Positions 36,093 to 45,083 of a stretch of DNA of 64,000 nucleotides are shown one piece after another. Source of the stretch: Bacteroidota bacterium (GTDB taxonomy: Bacteria > Bacteroidota > Bacteroidia > AKYH767-A > 2013-40CM-41-45); contig JADKJP010000001.1 in assembly GCA_016720935.1 (NCBI GenBank), positions 1 to 64,000 of the forward strand, written 5' to 3'. Each line of letters opens with the position of its first letter. Positions within the stretch are counted from its first letter, which is position 1. A program made the translations under genes and the position numbers. The notes beneath the pieces were generated by a model. It saw only the letters and a program-made list of their open reading frames with translations. It searched no databases and was not told the origin of the DNA.

Positions 36093-39000
36093 ATGATTGC
36101 CGGAAAAAAGTATTGGATTTTTCTCATTGTTCTGCTCCTTTCAGGTGTGGTGTCTGCACAGACCAACACTGCTTCTGAAAATGATTTGAAGAAAAAAGCG
36201 GAACGATTTTTTAATTCAGGCGAGTATGAACCAGCCATGCCGGTTTATTCTCAGTTGCTGAGTTTATATCCCAAAGATCCCATTTATAATTATCGATACG
36301 GAGTTTGCCTCATTAAAGCAGGCAAAGAGAAAGTCAATGCAATTGGATATTTAGAATATGCTTCCATTCAGACGAACATGGAACAGGATGTCTGGTTTTA
36401 CCTCGGACGTGGTTACATGTATGCCGGGAAATTTCAGAATGCAAAAAATGCTTTCGAACAACTCAAGAAAAATGCAGGTCAGGCGAAAGCAAAGAAATTC
36501 GAAGCCGACTTATTGATTGGAAATTGTACCAATGCAGAGGAGTTACTAAAATCCAGACGAAATGTTGCTGTTCTCAGCAGCCAGGAAATAAGCAGAACAA
36601 ATTTTTACAATTCATATGATTTTTCCGAGTCAAATGGACGTTTGCTTCCAACTGCCGAACAATTTCTTACCGGTACGGATAAAGATCTTCAACTAAATCC
36701 GCTCATGTTTATGAGTAAGGATGGACAGATCATTTATTATGCGAGCTATGGGAAAAATACTACCGGTGGTAAGGATATTTATCTGAGAAGAAAGATGACC
36801 AATGGTCAGTGGGGAGAGCCTGAAAATTTAGGGGCTACTGTAAATTCTGTTGAGAATGAAGATTACCCATACCTCGATAAAGACAACAGAACACTTTACT
36901 TCAGTAGCCGTGGCCACAACAGTATCGGAGGGTATGATATTTTTAAAAGTCAGTTTGATTTTAATACGGGTAAATGGTCGGAACCCCAGAACTTAGGTAT
37001 TCCAATTAATACTGTTGAAGATGACTTTTTGTATTTGCCTTCCATGAAAGGTGATCTTGCCACTTATGTTTCCGCGATGGATGCAGGGAGCGGGAAGATT
37101 CAGCTGAATAAAATTCAGGTTGGGGATGTAAGCAATAACTATGTTACCATTTCCGGTACATATTTTTCACTTGACCAGGTTACCCGACGTGATGCCCGTG
37201 TAACTGTGTTGCGCACCAGTGACCGGGGGATTATCACTTCAGTTCGAACGGATCCAAGGACAGGTAAATATGAACTCGTATTGGAACCCGGTCATGAATA
37301 CACTCTTCTTGTTGAAGGTGGCAGTTATGTCCCGCATGCCGAGACTTTTGAAATACCTTCCATGCCAATGGCAAATCTGCGCCAGGAGGTTAAGCTCAAC
37401 AAATCGAAAGAAAAGGAAGAAATGACTCTCGTCAATTTCTTTACACCAATCACGGCAAGTTCAAATCAGGGTGCACTGGCGGTGTCTGATGTTCCAACAG
37501 AAACGAAATCCAAGGCATATGATGTGACCAACCGCGACACCAGCAGTTTGATTCCTGTTCGTATTGATAATGAAGTTGTATATGTAGCACCTCCTTCAGG
37601 AAAAGATAATGTCACTAAAACAGAAACAGAATCTCCTGTCGACATCAGCAATGAAACAATCAGTAAAAATACACGCACATCTCCCGTTACAGAGACGAAC
37701 GTAAACAATCCGATTCCGGCTTCACAGATGGCAGCAAATGATTTGCCTGAAGATACTACAGAAGAATTAAGCTCTTCAAAAAAGACCCCTAAAGAAAAGT
37801 ACGATCCTTATCTGGAGAAGAATATGACTCCTGATGAGCTTCAACAGAAGCAGGAAGAAGCAACACGGACCAGGGAAGTTACACTTGAAGAAAAGGGAAA
37901 GGCGGAAGAAATAGATGTGAATGTAAGCAATGATGAACTTGCGAAGCTTGCCTTTGATGATGCGCGTTCCATGGAGATGGAAGCAGACAGTCTGAAGAAA
38001 GAGGCGCAATCGCTCCGGGCACAGGCCACGGAGAAAGATAGTTTGTCTATAGTCCTTAAAACAGAATCAGAACAGTCGAAAGGTAAAGACGAAGAAAAAG
38101 CCAATGCTCTTTTAACCCAATCAGAAGACTCCCGTTCTGAAGCAGAAAAACTGGTACAACAGGCGTCTTTGCTTGAGGACCTTTCTTCACAGAGGGAGGC
38201 AGAAGCCAGACTTGCATTGCAGGATGCCAAACAGATTGTTTTAATAAATGAACAAAACAAGACATTGGCAAATAACTCTTCTAAGAAGAATCAAAAATCA
38301 ATAAAGGGAAATTCACAGACTGTAAATATTCCGGTCAGTGAGACGGGAAATCCTAATCAGCAGGAAGTTTCCGCAACGGAAAATTCTGGCCTTCCTCAAA
38401 CAAATGAACAAGGCAAATCAGGTGATGTAACAACCAATAATCAGGTTTCAACATCAGAAACAAAATCAAATATTTCCGCGGAACAAACTAATTCAACTGA
38501 GGAACATAAATCCGGGAAAATTGCAAATCCGGTTGTTGCGGAACCATCTGGAAATAAAGCAACGGAGAAAAATGCCGAGAAAACAAGTGGTGAAAATAAC
38601 ATCGCATTGAATGAAAGTCCATCCAATGTTTCAGGTACTTCATCTACAACTAATAAACAAAACAGTATTACATCCGATTCTCCAGCTGTTTCAAATTCAC
38701 CTGTAAATTCCGGTGAAAAGCGAAGCGAAACCGCAGATCAGAGTACTGCACAGAATCAGATTTCAGGGGATACAGGAAACAAGGCTGCTGATCAACAAAT
38801 TTCAGAGAACAAAACGGAAACTCCGATTCAATCAAAAGGAGAGCAGGCTGACCTACAAACCAAATCTGCGCAAACTGAAGAAAGGAATAATTCAACTTTG
38901 AATGGTCAAAACCCGGCAACAGATAAGAATACTGTGGTTCCTTCAAATTCAGAAGTTGCATTGAATACTGTAGAAAATGTGAATAATCAATCAGGCAAAA

Positions 39001-42000
39001 CGGCCTCAACACAACAGCCTTCGAAGCCTTTGGTCAAACAAAATCAGGTTGCAGGAACAGTGAAAACGAATCAGGATGGTTCGGCTCAGCAAGGATCAAT
39101 TGAAAATCAAGGCAACAATGCGCAACAAAATCTTGCTGCTAATAATGAACCTGCTACTGAACGAAACGAAAATAGCAATACATCACCATTACGCACCAGC
39201 AGTGTACCGGTAAATCAAAACGAAAGCACGACGAGTACAACAGGTGTTGATTTCAACGCCATTCCGGATGTAAAACCTGAAGCCGTTATAGCTTATAAAG
39301 GTTACGAAGATAAAATGACACGTTCTCGTTCACTGGCGTCACAGTCAGAGAATTTGCAAAAGCGTGTTGCATCCATGAAAATTTCTCCGGTGAGAGACAG
39401 TTTAATTGAAGTTTCAAATTCAATTAGTCGTGAATCTATCCAAAACTGGCAGGAGGCACAAAAACAACTGGCAGATGCGAAACGCATTGACCCTGAAATT
39501 GAGAATAAGGTTCAAACCTATACATCAACACACGCTTCTACTGTAAGTGCATCCAACACTGCAAGAAAAGATCATTCTGTGTCAACAACATCGGGAGTTC
39601 AAAGTCCCGAAGGAGCAACGAGCGGTACCGGTAATAATTCAACTGTAGACAATAAACAGACAACTGCCAGGAATCAAAATTCCGATTCAGGTACTCTGGA
39701 AAATAATAATTCGGGACAATCTGAACTTGCCGTTCGTTCTGAACAAAAAGCAAGTAGTTCTCCGACAAATCAAATTTCCGGCAAGTCAACTGAGACAATT
39801 CCTGTTACTGCACAGAAACAAAACGGAACTGAACCTTCTGTCAATAACTCAAAAGCCGAAATCACGAATGGACAAACTGTTGTGAGTGATAGTAAGTCAG
39901 GCGAAAATACGAATCAGACATCGAAACAGAATTCGACGGTTTCAAATCCGGCTATTGTCGCACCGGACAATTCGGTCTCCGGTTCTGATTCTGGAATAAA
40001 TACGGATGAAAACAGGGTAGTGGCAACTGAACAAAAAACTCCGATCACATCTACCGAATCAAATACGGCTCAAAATGCTGAGGTAAAGCCAGCTTCCGGG
40101 CAAAAGAAACCTGCTGAGAATAATTCAGATTCAGAAAGTTTGAAAAATGTTCCGGCATCCAATACGGTTAGCAATAATCAGTCTGTACAGACTGTCGAAA
40201 CAAAGAACACACAAACAAAACAGTCGGTTGATCAAGTTGCTACTGAAAACAATCAGAAGAATACAACTTCCGGTCAAACGAATGCAAATGAAAATACCAC
40301 AGTTGAAAAATCTGTACCTACTTCAGGAAATAATTCTCAGAATGTAGCATTAATAAACACCGAAAAAAATCAAGTTCCGGCACAGGCAACAACTTCGAAT
40401 ACAAAATCTGCAACACCAGCTTCAACTCAACCCGAATCAAATAAGGCGGTAAAACCTGAAAACACAGAAAATACAACTCCTTCTCAAAATGTTTTAGCTG
40501 AAAGCAAAACTCAGCAATCCAATGAGTCAGGACAGCCAGCTTCTCAACAATCTTCAGTTTCTCAACCTGTAACAAATAATGCAGCTCAGGAAAAAGAAGC
40601 AGGGGCAATAACTGAGAGGAATACTTCCGCGACAACATCTTCTCCGGTAGTACAGGAACAATTGGATACTACAAAAGAAGAATATCCTCGTTATATTAAA
40701 ATCCAAAAGGATATCAATAACGCACAGGTAGAAACGATTAATATTTTCGCTACAGCCATTAACCTGAATAAAAAGGCTGTAGAACAAAAGCAAAAACAAT
40801 TGGATCTGCTAGAAAAAGCTGATCGTACATCTGACCAGGGAGAAAAGGATAAATTGTTTAAAGAAGCTGAAAAGTTAGGAAAGGCATCTCAAAAGACAGA
40901 AGCACTGTCTAAGCAGAAGTTTACGGAAGCCCAGCAAAAAACTTCTGAAGTAAAAGTCCTGACCTGGCAATTGGAATCAGTAAAAAGTAAACTGGTGATT
41001 CCTTCTGCAACGAAACAAGCTACCTCTGCTCAACAAGTCACTGACAACATTACAAACCCGCAACAGGAAACTGCAGCAAATACTGCTGCTGTAAATACCA
41101 ACTCAGATACTGAAAACAAGACATCCGGAAATGATGCAGGCACAACTCCTGCAATGGATGGAAGTCCGGTTGCCGAAATCCAGAGTATCCTCGCAGGTCC
41201 GGCTGTAGTCCTCACAGAAGAAGAAAAAACCTCTATGGCTGTGAAAGTTTTCAGTCGTAGCGCCGCGCCGGTATATTCCACATTGAATCCGATTCCAATG
41301 AATCCTTCCTTACCGGAAGGTCTGGTCTTTAAAATTCAGGTTGGAGCATTCCACAAACCAATACCGGATGAAACGTTTAAGAATTTACAACCTGTAACCG
41401 GTGAAAACACCCGACCGGGCTGGATCCGATATTGTGTGGGGATGTTTAAAACCTTTGAGCCTGCGAATCTCGTGAAACAGGATCTTAGAAAAAATGGCTT
41501 CAAGGATGCATTCGTTGTTGCTTATTTCAATGGTAAAAGAATCTCATTACGTGAAGCTTATTTGAAATTAAATGGTGAGGAGTCAGCCTTGAGAGCCGCT
41601 TATGCACAGCAAGCTGCTCGTGAAATAGCCATGTTGAAAACTCTGGATATCGCGCAAGAGTTTAATGTTTCCAATTTACAGAATCTGGATGATGATGCAA
41701 GACAATTCTATGGATCGGATGCATCAAAGATTGTTAGTTCTGGAGGTGCATCGGCCACTGAAGAAGTATTGTATGCAGTCCAGGTTGGAGTTTATAGAAA
41801 TCAGAATCCGCCGGCTATCCTGACCACCTTACAACCATTGTATACCGAACCTTTGTCAAAGGGCTTGTACCGTTTCACAAATGGCCGTTACAATTATTTT
41901 GCTCAGGCTGATTCTGCCAAAAAGATCGCAGTGAATACGGGTGTTAAAGATGCCTTTATCATCGTCTATAGAAATGGAAGAAGAATTTCTCTTGCCGGTC

Positions 42001-42380
42001 TCGGTCAGACAGCTTCTTCCCGTTCCGCTGTGAGCAACCAGCCAGTGGTGAGGTCTACAACGGAGACTGTTGTTCCTGCTGCAAATGAATCAGCAGTTCA
42101 GCCCGGAATTGTGTTCCGTGTTCAATTGGGAGCCTTTAAAAACAACGTTCCCTATCAGATGGTAGAATCCTTCTTAAAGATCAGCGATAAGGGGATTAAT
42201 CAGGAAACAGACAGTCGTGGCTTGCATATTTTCTATGCCGGAACTTTCACGGAATATGCCCCTGCATTGCAATTAAAGCAGGAAGTGATCGAAAAAGGAG
42301 TAAAGGACGCCTTTATCGTAGCGCTTCGAAACGGGCAGAGAATCAGCCTTTCGGAAGCTTTTAAACAGATCCGGAATTGA
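36093..42380 (+). CDS. 2095-aa PorE-like protein: TPR, PD40 propeller, CRD, long Asn/Gln/Ser/Thr-rich linker, three SPOR-like repeats
   Basis: Signal peptide MIAGKKYWIFLIVLLLSGVVSAQ with no lipobox, so it is probably periplasmic. Residues about 30-145 are TPR repeats (KKAERFFNSGEYEPAMPVYS). Residues 200-325 are PD40/WD40-like propeller blades (PYLDKDNRTLYFSSRGHNSI). Residues 345-430 are a carboxypeptidase-regulatory-like domain. This order matches PorE of the T9SS, which ends in a peptidoglycan-binding OmpA domain. Here residues about 455-1735 are disordered and rich in N, Q, S, T and E, with two helical Lys/Glu-rich segments (about 605-720 and 1525-1640). Three SPOR-like repeats follow at about 1743-1820 (FKIQVGAFHKPIPDETF), 1892-1965 (YAVQVGVYRNQNPPAI) and 2005-2085 (FRVQLGAFKNNVPYQMV), each ending KDAFxVxxxNGxRISL. 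SPOR domains bind denuded peptidoglycan. The domain assignments are from pattern recognition. Confidence 0.8.
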   Translation: MIAGKKYWIFLIVLLLSGVVSAQTNTASENDLKKKAERFFNSGEYEPAMPVYSQLLSLYPKDPIYNYRYGVCLIKAGKEKVNAIGYLEYASIQTNMEQDVWFYLGRGYMYAGKFQNAKNAFEQLKKNAGQAKAKKFEADLLIGNCTNAEELLKSRRNVAVLSSQEISRTNFYNSYDFSESNGRLLPTAEQFLTGTDKDLQLNPLMFMSKDGQIIYYASYGKNTTGGKDIYLRRKMTNGQWGEPENLGATVNSVENEDYPYLDKDNRTLYFSSRGHNSIGGYDIFKSQFDFNTGKWSEPQNLGIPINTVEDDFLYLPSMKGDLATYVSAMDAGSGKIQLNKIQVGDVSNNYVTISGTYFSLDQVTRRDARVTVLRTSDRGIITSVRTDPRTGKYELVLEPGHEYTLLVEGGSYVPHAETFEIPSMPMANLRQEVKLNKSKEKEEMTLVNFFTPITASSNQGALAVSDVPTETKSKAYDVTNRDTSSLIPVRIDNEVVYVAPPSGKDNVTKTETESPVDISNETISKNTRTSPVTETNVNNPIPASQMAANDLPEDTTEELSSSKKTPKEKYDPYLEKNMTPDELQQKQEEATRTREVTLEEKGKAEEIDVNVSNDELAKLAFDDARSMEMEADSLKKEAQSLRAQATEKDSLSIVLKTESEQSKGKDEEKANALLTQSEDSRSEAEKLVQQASLLEDLSSQREAEARLALQDAKQIVLINEQNKTLANNSSKKNQKSIKGNSQTVNIPVSETGNPNQQEVSATENSGLPQTNEQGKSGDVTTNNQVSTSETKSNISAEQTNSTEEHKSGKIANPVVAEPSGNKATEKNAEKTSGENNIALNESPSNVSGTSSTTNKQNSITSDSPAVSNSPVNSGEKRSETADQSTAQNQISGDTGNKAADQQISENKTETPIQSKGEQADLQTKSAQTEERNNSTLNGQNPATDKNTVVPSNSEVALNTVENVNNQSGKTASTQQPSKPLVKQNQVAGTVKTNQDGSAQQGSIENQGNNAQQNLAANNEPATERNENSNTSPLRTSSVPVNQNESTTSTTGVDFNAIPDVKPEAVIAYKGYEDKMTRSRSLASQSENLQKRVASMKISPVRDSLIEVSNSISRESIQNWQEAQKQLADAKRIDPEIENKVQTYTSTHASTVSASNTARKDHSVSTTSGVQSPEGATSGTGNNSTVDNKQTTARNQNSDSGTLENNNSGQSELAVRSEQKASSSPTNQISGKSTETIPVTAQKQNGTEPSVNNSKAEITNGQTVVSDSKSGENTNQTSKQNSTVSNPAIVAPDNSVSGSDSGINTDENRVVATEQKTPITSTESNTAQNAEVKPASGQKKPAENNSDSESLKNVPASNTVSNNQSVQTVETKNTQTKQSVDQVATENNQKNTTSGQTNANENTTVEKSVPTSGNNSQNVALINTEKNQVPAQATTSNTKSATPASTQPESNKAVKPENTENTTPSQNVLAESKTQQSNESGQPASQQSSVSQPVTNNAAQEKEAGAITERNTSATTSSPVVQEQLDTTKEEYPRYIKIQKDINNAQVETINIFATAINLNKKAVEQKQKQLDLLEKADRTSDQGEKDKLFKEAEKLGKASQKTEALSKQKFTEAQQKTSEVKVLTWQLESVKSKLVIPSATKQATSAQQVTDNITNPQQETAANTAAVNTNSDTENKTSGNDAGTTPAMDGSPVAEIQSILAGPAVVLTEEEKTSMAVKVFSRSAAPVYSTLNPIPMNPSLPEGLVFKIQVGAFHKPIPDETFKNLQPVTGENTRPGWIRYCVGMFKTFEPANLVKQDLRKNGFKDAFVVAYFNGKRISLREAYLKLNGEESALRAAYAQQAAREIAMLKTLDIAQEFNVSNLQNLDDDARQFYGSDASKIVSSGGASATEEVLYAVQVGVYRNQNPPAILTTLQPLYTEPLSKGLYRFTNGRYNYFAQADSAKKIAVNTGVKDAFIIVYRNGRRISLAGLGQTASSRSAVSNQPVVRSTTETVVPAANESAVQPGIVFRVQLGAFKNNVPYQMVESFLKISDKGINQETDSRGLHIFYAGTFTEYAPALQLKQEVIEKGVKDAFIVALRNGQRISLSEAFKQIRN

Positions 42381-42431
42381 TTATTCCCAAATTTTATTTA
42401 TTTTTACAATTCACAATTGTAGAAATAAGCC

Positions 42432-42722
42432 ATGAATCTTTCCGGAACTGCACACGATCTGGAATTTAAAGAAGTCGTCGATGAAAAAGTCGTCGAAGCT
42501 CGCCAGCGGGATCTCGTTTTATTTAATGACGATGTAAACACCTTTGACTTTGTGATAGAAGCATTGGTAGAAGTTTGCAATCACGACATGCTTCAGGCGG
42601 AGCAGTGTACTTATATTGTTCATTACAATGGTAAATGTGTGGTGAAATCCGGCTCTTATTCTGATCTCAACCCGATGCGTGAAGCATTGTGTGACCGTGG
42701 TCTTTCAGCCGTGATCAAATAA
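42432..42722 (+). CDS. clpS: ATP-dependent Clp protease adaptor ClpS
   Basis: 96 residues. LVLFNDDVNTFDFVIEALVE carries the N-degron-pocket motif (NDDxNTFDFVI), HDMLQAEQCTYIVHYNGKCV the conserved core, and LCDRGLSAVI the end. ClpS delivers substrates with N-terminal hydrophobic residues to ClpAP or ClpCP. It lies between the large SPOR-like gene and an M48 protease, with a terminator-like hairpin behind it. Confidence 0.94.
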   Translation: MNLSGTAHDLEFKEVVDEKVVEARQRDLVLFNDDVNTFDFVIEALVEVCNHDMLQAEQCTYIVHYNGKCVVKSGSYSDLNPMREALCDRGLSAVIK

Positions 42723-42742
42723 TTTCGAATTAATTTGTTCCG

Positions 42743-42784
42743 TCCCGCTTCATCAGAAAACTGATGTTGGTAGGGTTTTTGTTT
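42743..42784 (+). terminator. Probable terminator after clpS
   Basis: Imperfect stem CCCGCTTCATCAG / CTGATGTTGGTAGGG with an AAAA loop, followed by TTTTTGTTTTT. Confidence 0.6.
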
Positions 42785-42808
42785 TTACAGTGTACTTAAG
42801 CCAAACAA

Positions 42809-43609
42809 ATGAAAAAGAAACTTCTTTCCTCTGTCTTTCTTGTGCTTTTCCTGTTCTCCTGCAGTAAAGTTCCGATCACAAAAAGGAAGCAAATGAATTT
42901 ATTACCTGAGAGTGAATTGATGTCGATGAGCCTCAGCAATTACAAAGATTTCCTCAATCAACATCCTGCCGTCAATGGAACCGCGGATGCGAACATGGTG
43001 AAGAATGTAGGAGCAAAAATCTCAGCTGCCGTAACGCGTTACATGAATCAAAACGGTTATGCAAAAAGAGTTGCCGGTTATAAATGGGAATTCAATCTCG
43101 TAAATTCTCAGGAAGTGAATGCATGGTGTATGCCCGGCGGGAAAGTTGTCGTATATAGTGGATTACTTCCCGTTACGCAGGACGAATCGAGTCTGGCCAT
43201 TGTCATGGGTCATGAAATCGCCCATGCTGTTGCGCGACATGGTAATGAGCGGATGAGCCAGATGATGGTTTCTACTTTGGGCGGAATGGCGCTTGATGTG
43301 GCATTGTCCCAAAAAAGCGCGGAGACCAGGAATATTTTTATGACAGCCTACGGAGCAGGTTCTGTATTAGGAACACTTGCATATTCACGGACACACGAAA
43401 CAGAAGCCGATAAACTCGGATTGATTTTCGCCGCGATGGCAGGTTATGATCCTCAGAAGTCGATCACATTTTGGGAACGGATGGCCTCAAAAGGAGGAGC
43501 AAAACCACCGGAACTGTTGAGTACACATCCAAGTGATCAAACCCGGATTAAAAATCTTAGAGAATTCATGCCCACCGCTTTAAAGTATTATCATCCGGGA
43601 ACAAACTGA
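42809..43609 (+). CDS. M48-family zinc metalloprotease, lipoprotein
   Basis: 266 residues. A lipoprotein signal (LLSSVFLVLFLFSC) precedes an M48 peptidase domain with the zinc motif HEIAHAVARH, the third ligand region ETEADKLGLIFAA, and PPELLSTHPSDQTRI near the C-terminus. It resembles LoiP/YggG and BepA-type outer-membrane quality-control proteases. It stands alone just before tRNA-Arg. Confidence 0.9.
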   Translation: MKKKLLSSVFLVLFLFSCSKVPITKRKQMNLLPESELMSMSLSNYKDFLNQHPAVNGTADANMVKNVGAKISAAVTRYMNQNGYAKRVAGYKWEFNLVNSQEVNAWCMPGGKVVVYSGLLPVTQDESSLAIVMGHEIAHAVARHGNERMSQMMVSTLGGMALDVALSQKSAETRNIFMTAYGAGSVLGTLAYSRTHETEADKLGLIFAAMAGYDPQKSITFWERMASKGGAKPPELLSTHPSDQTRIKNLREFMPTALKYYHPGTN

Positions 43610-43615
43610 AAGAAT

Positions 43616-43644
43616 TTGCAGAATTGATTTTTAATCTATCTTTG
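43616..43644 (+). promoter_or_regulatory. Bacteroidota promoter of tRNA-Arg(ACG)
   Basis: TTG at 43616-43618, an 18-base spacer, TATCTTTG at 43637-43644 (exact TAnnTTTG). The tRNA begins 20 bases further. Confidence 0.75.
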
Positions 43645-43664
43645 CGCCCTCAAAATCTATTTCA

Positions 43665-43738
43665 GGACCCATAGCTTAATTGGATAGAGCATCTGACTAC
43701 GGATCAGAAGGTTGGGGGTTCGACTCCCTCTGGGTCCA
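43665..43738 (+). tRNA. tRNA-Arg(ACG)
   Basis: 74-nt tRNA: acceptor GGACCCA pairs with TGGGTCC, discriminator A at 43738, D-loop TTAATTGGATA, anticodon loop CTACGGA giving ACG, T-loop GGTTCGACTCC. CCA is not encoded. Its 3' 25 bases are repeated at 56741-56765, marking it as the integration site of the 13-kb element. Confidence 0.96.
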
Positions 43739-43739
43739 C
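43715..43739 (+). repeat. attL of the tRNA-Arg element (25 bp)
   Basis: Covers the T-arm and 3' end of tRNA-Arg. It is identical to 56741-56765 except for one base (C at 43721, T at 56747). The last 18 bases, GACTCCCTCTGGGTCCAC, match exactly. Confidence 0.9.
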
Positions 43740-43754
43740 TTTTGAAAAGCGTTA

Positions 43755-43794
43755 ACACCTGATTGTCAAAAAGATAGTCGGGTGTTTTTTTTTT
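43755..43794 (+). terminator. Terminator after tRNA-Arg, supplied by the element
   Basis: Imperfect stem ACACCTGATTGTC / GATAGTCGGGTGT (several G-U pairs) followed by about ten T. It is inside the element, 16 bases past attL, and replaces the displaced chromosomal terminator at 56772-56800. Confidence 0.8.
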
Positions 43795-43807
43795 GAATGG
43801 ACCGCTA

Positions 43808-43817
43808 CGGGACCAAA
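43808..43817 (+). promoter_or_regulatory. Candidate integrase arm site, left (CGGGACCAAA)
   Basis: CGGGACCAAA lies 69 bp inside attL. The same word occurs as a tandem pair 118-138 bp inside attR. Placement at both ends is what arm-type integrase sites would show; not proven. Confidence 0.4.
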
Positions 43818-43879
43818 ACCGCACCTGTCCTTTTTTAAAGACCCCTCTGAAGATACTTTGTGTGTTCAAAATCTAACCG

Positions 43880-44131
43880 ATGAGAACACTAAAGAAACAA
43901 GCTCGAAAAAAGAAAGGACGATCAAAGATTACCATTCAACAAATAGTTGATGGAATAAAGTTTCTGTCTGAGGGTATTGGTAATGCAATAACGATCCACA
44001 AGCTCTTTTCATGGCTTACGTGGGTTATTACCGGACCAGACGATTTGAATATTTTATTTTTCAAATTGGTTTACTCCCTGAGTTATTTGTTGGAAAAATA
44101 CGTGAATGAATTAATCGGTGGTTTTAGATAA
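43880..44131 (+). CDS. Hypothetical small basic/membrane-associated protein in the element
   Basis: 83 residues. A very basic N-terminus (MRTLKKQARKKKGRSK) precedes hydrophobic or amphipathic stretches (KLFSWLTWVITG, ILFFKLVYSLSYLL). It is convergent with the FRG-domain gene (8 bp between stops) and is the only plus-strand gene in the element. Not recognised; it might be membrane-bound. Moderate confidence that it is a gene because it fills the gap neatly. Confidence 0.55.
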   Translation: MRTLKKQARKKKGRSKITIQQIVDGIKFLSEGIGNAITIHKLFSWLTWVITGPDDLNILFFKLVYSLSYLLEKYVNELIGGFR

Positions 44132-44139
44132 ATCAGGTT

Positions 44140-45048
44140 TTAACCGTTTTTATAAATTAAAGACTTTGCCAACCCATCAAGCCCAGGGAATAAAATTTCA
44201 TAATTCAAATTCATCATCCGAAGCATTCTATTGATGGGTCCTCGAAGATTGGCTGAGAAGTTTAATTTATACAAAGCTACTTCATGCCTTCTTTTTTGGT
44301 CTTGAAATAGGTCAGTGAAATCTTCAATTCCAATCGATTCATAATTTATTGCCTCTTTTCCCTTGTCAAAGAACGACATTGCATTTTTTTCAAATGATAT
44401 TTCTGAATCTGTACCTAATACGAACAACCCTTGCTGCCTTGATATTCTTTCTGAAAATATTTCGGGTTCGAATGATATCAATGCCGGCCGAACGTTTGAA
44501 CTTTCTTTTCCAATGAATGAATTCGCAACATCTCTTTGAAGGTGGTAAATTTCGTCAATAGTTGTCTCTTCGCGGTCGTATGAAGTAACCTTTAAATCAT
44601 GGAGTCTGTTAAAAATTGCATCATTATTTATACCAACTACAGAGAACCCAGATTTTTTGGGTTCCATTGATGCAAAAAACAGTGCAACATAAAATGAATT
44701 TGTAAAATCAATCAATCGGGTAGGACCGCCATGATGCTGAATAATCGATAACCATTCTATGTTATTATTTTCTGATGGTCTGTGAATATTAAAAAAATGT
44801 GCCTTTCTTTTGAATTCATGTAGCATCCACTTTTCTGAAAAAGTATATTCGCTTCTTGCAGTTATTGAGTCCCGTATAAACCTTTCAAGCGAAGATTCCA
44901 GCCTCCAGGATTCATCGGATTGACCCCGATAAACAAATAGTCCCTTCAGCAGTTTATCGATAAGTCCGACTTGCTCAATATTTATAATCTTTGCTTCGTA
45001 AAACCTGTAAATTTCAGCCGACCTTCTAAGTTCTGTGTTAAAAATCAT
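44140..45048 (-). CDS. FRG-domain protein
   Basis: 302 residues. FRG domain (named after its F-x-R-G-like motif) is recognised by GLFVYRGQSDESWRLESSLE and the core IIQHHGGPTRLIDFTNSFYVALFFA. FRG proteins are common in mobile elements and defence-rich regions, often as predicted toxins or effectors with an unproved enzymatic role. Here it sits at the attL end of the element, apart from the replication and tail genes, as expected of a cargo gene. The C-terminal part (RRHEVALYKLNFSANLRGPI) is typical of the family's end. Function is inferred only. Confidence 0.82.
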   Translation of the reverse strand: MIFNTELRRSAEIYRFYEAKIINIEQVGLIDKLLKGLFVYRGQSDESWRLESSLERFIRDSITARSEYTFSEKWMLHEFKRKAHFFNIHRPSENNNIEWLSIIQHHGGPTRLIDFTNSFYVALFFASMEPKKSGFSVVGINNDAIFNRLHDLKVTSYDREETTIDEIYHLQRDVANSFIGKESSNVRPALISFEPEIFSERISRQQGLFVLGTDSEISFEKNAMSFFDKGKEAINYESIGIEDFTDLFQDQKRRHEVALYKLNFSANLRGPINRMLRMMNLNYEILFPGLDGLAKSLIYKNG

Positions 45049-45083
45049 AAGTAATTATGTTAGCACAAGTCGAATTTCTATAT

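Noticed and set aside
38056..40800. Many antisense and alternative-frame ORFs within the 2095-residue protein gene
   Set aside because: Low-complexity A-rich coding sequence leaves stops rare in several frames; none shows a domain.
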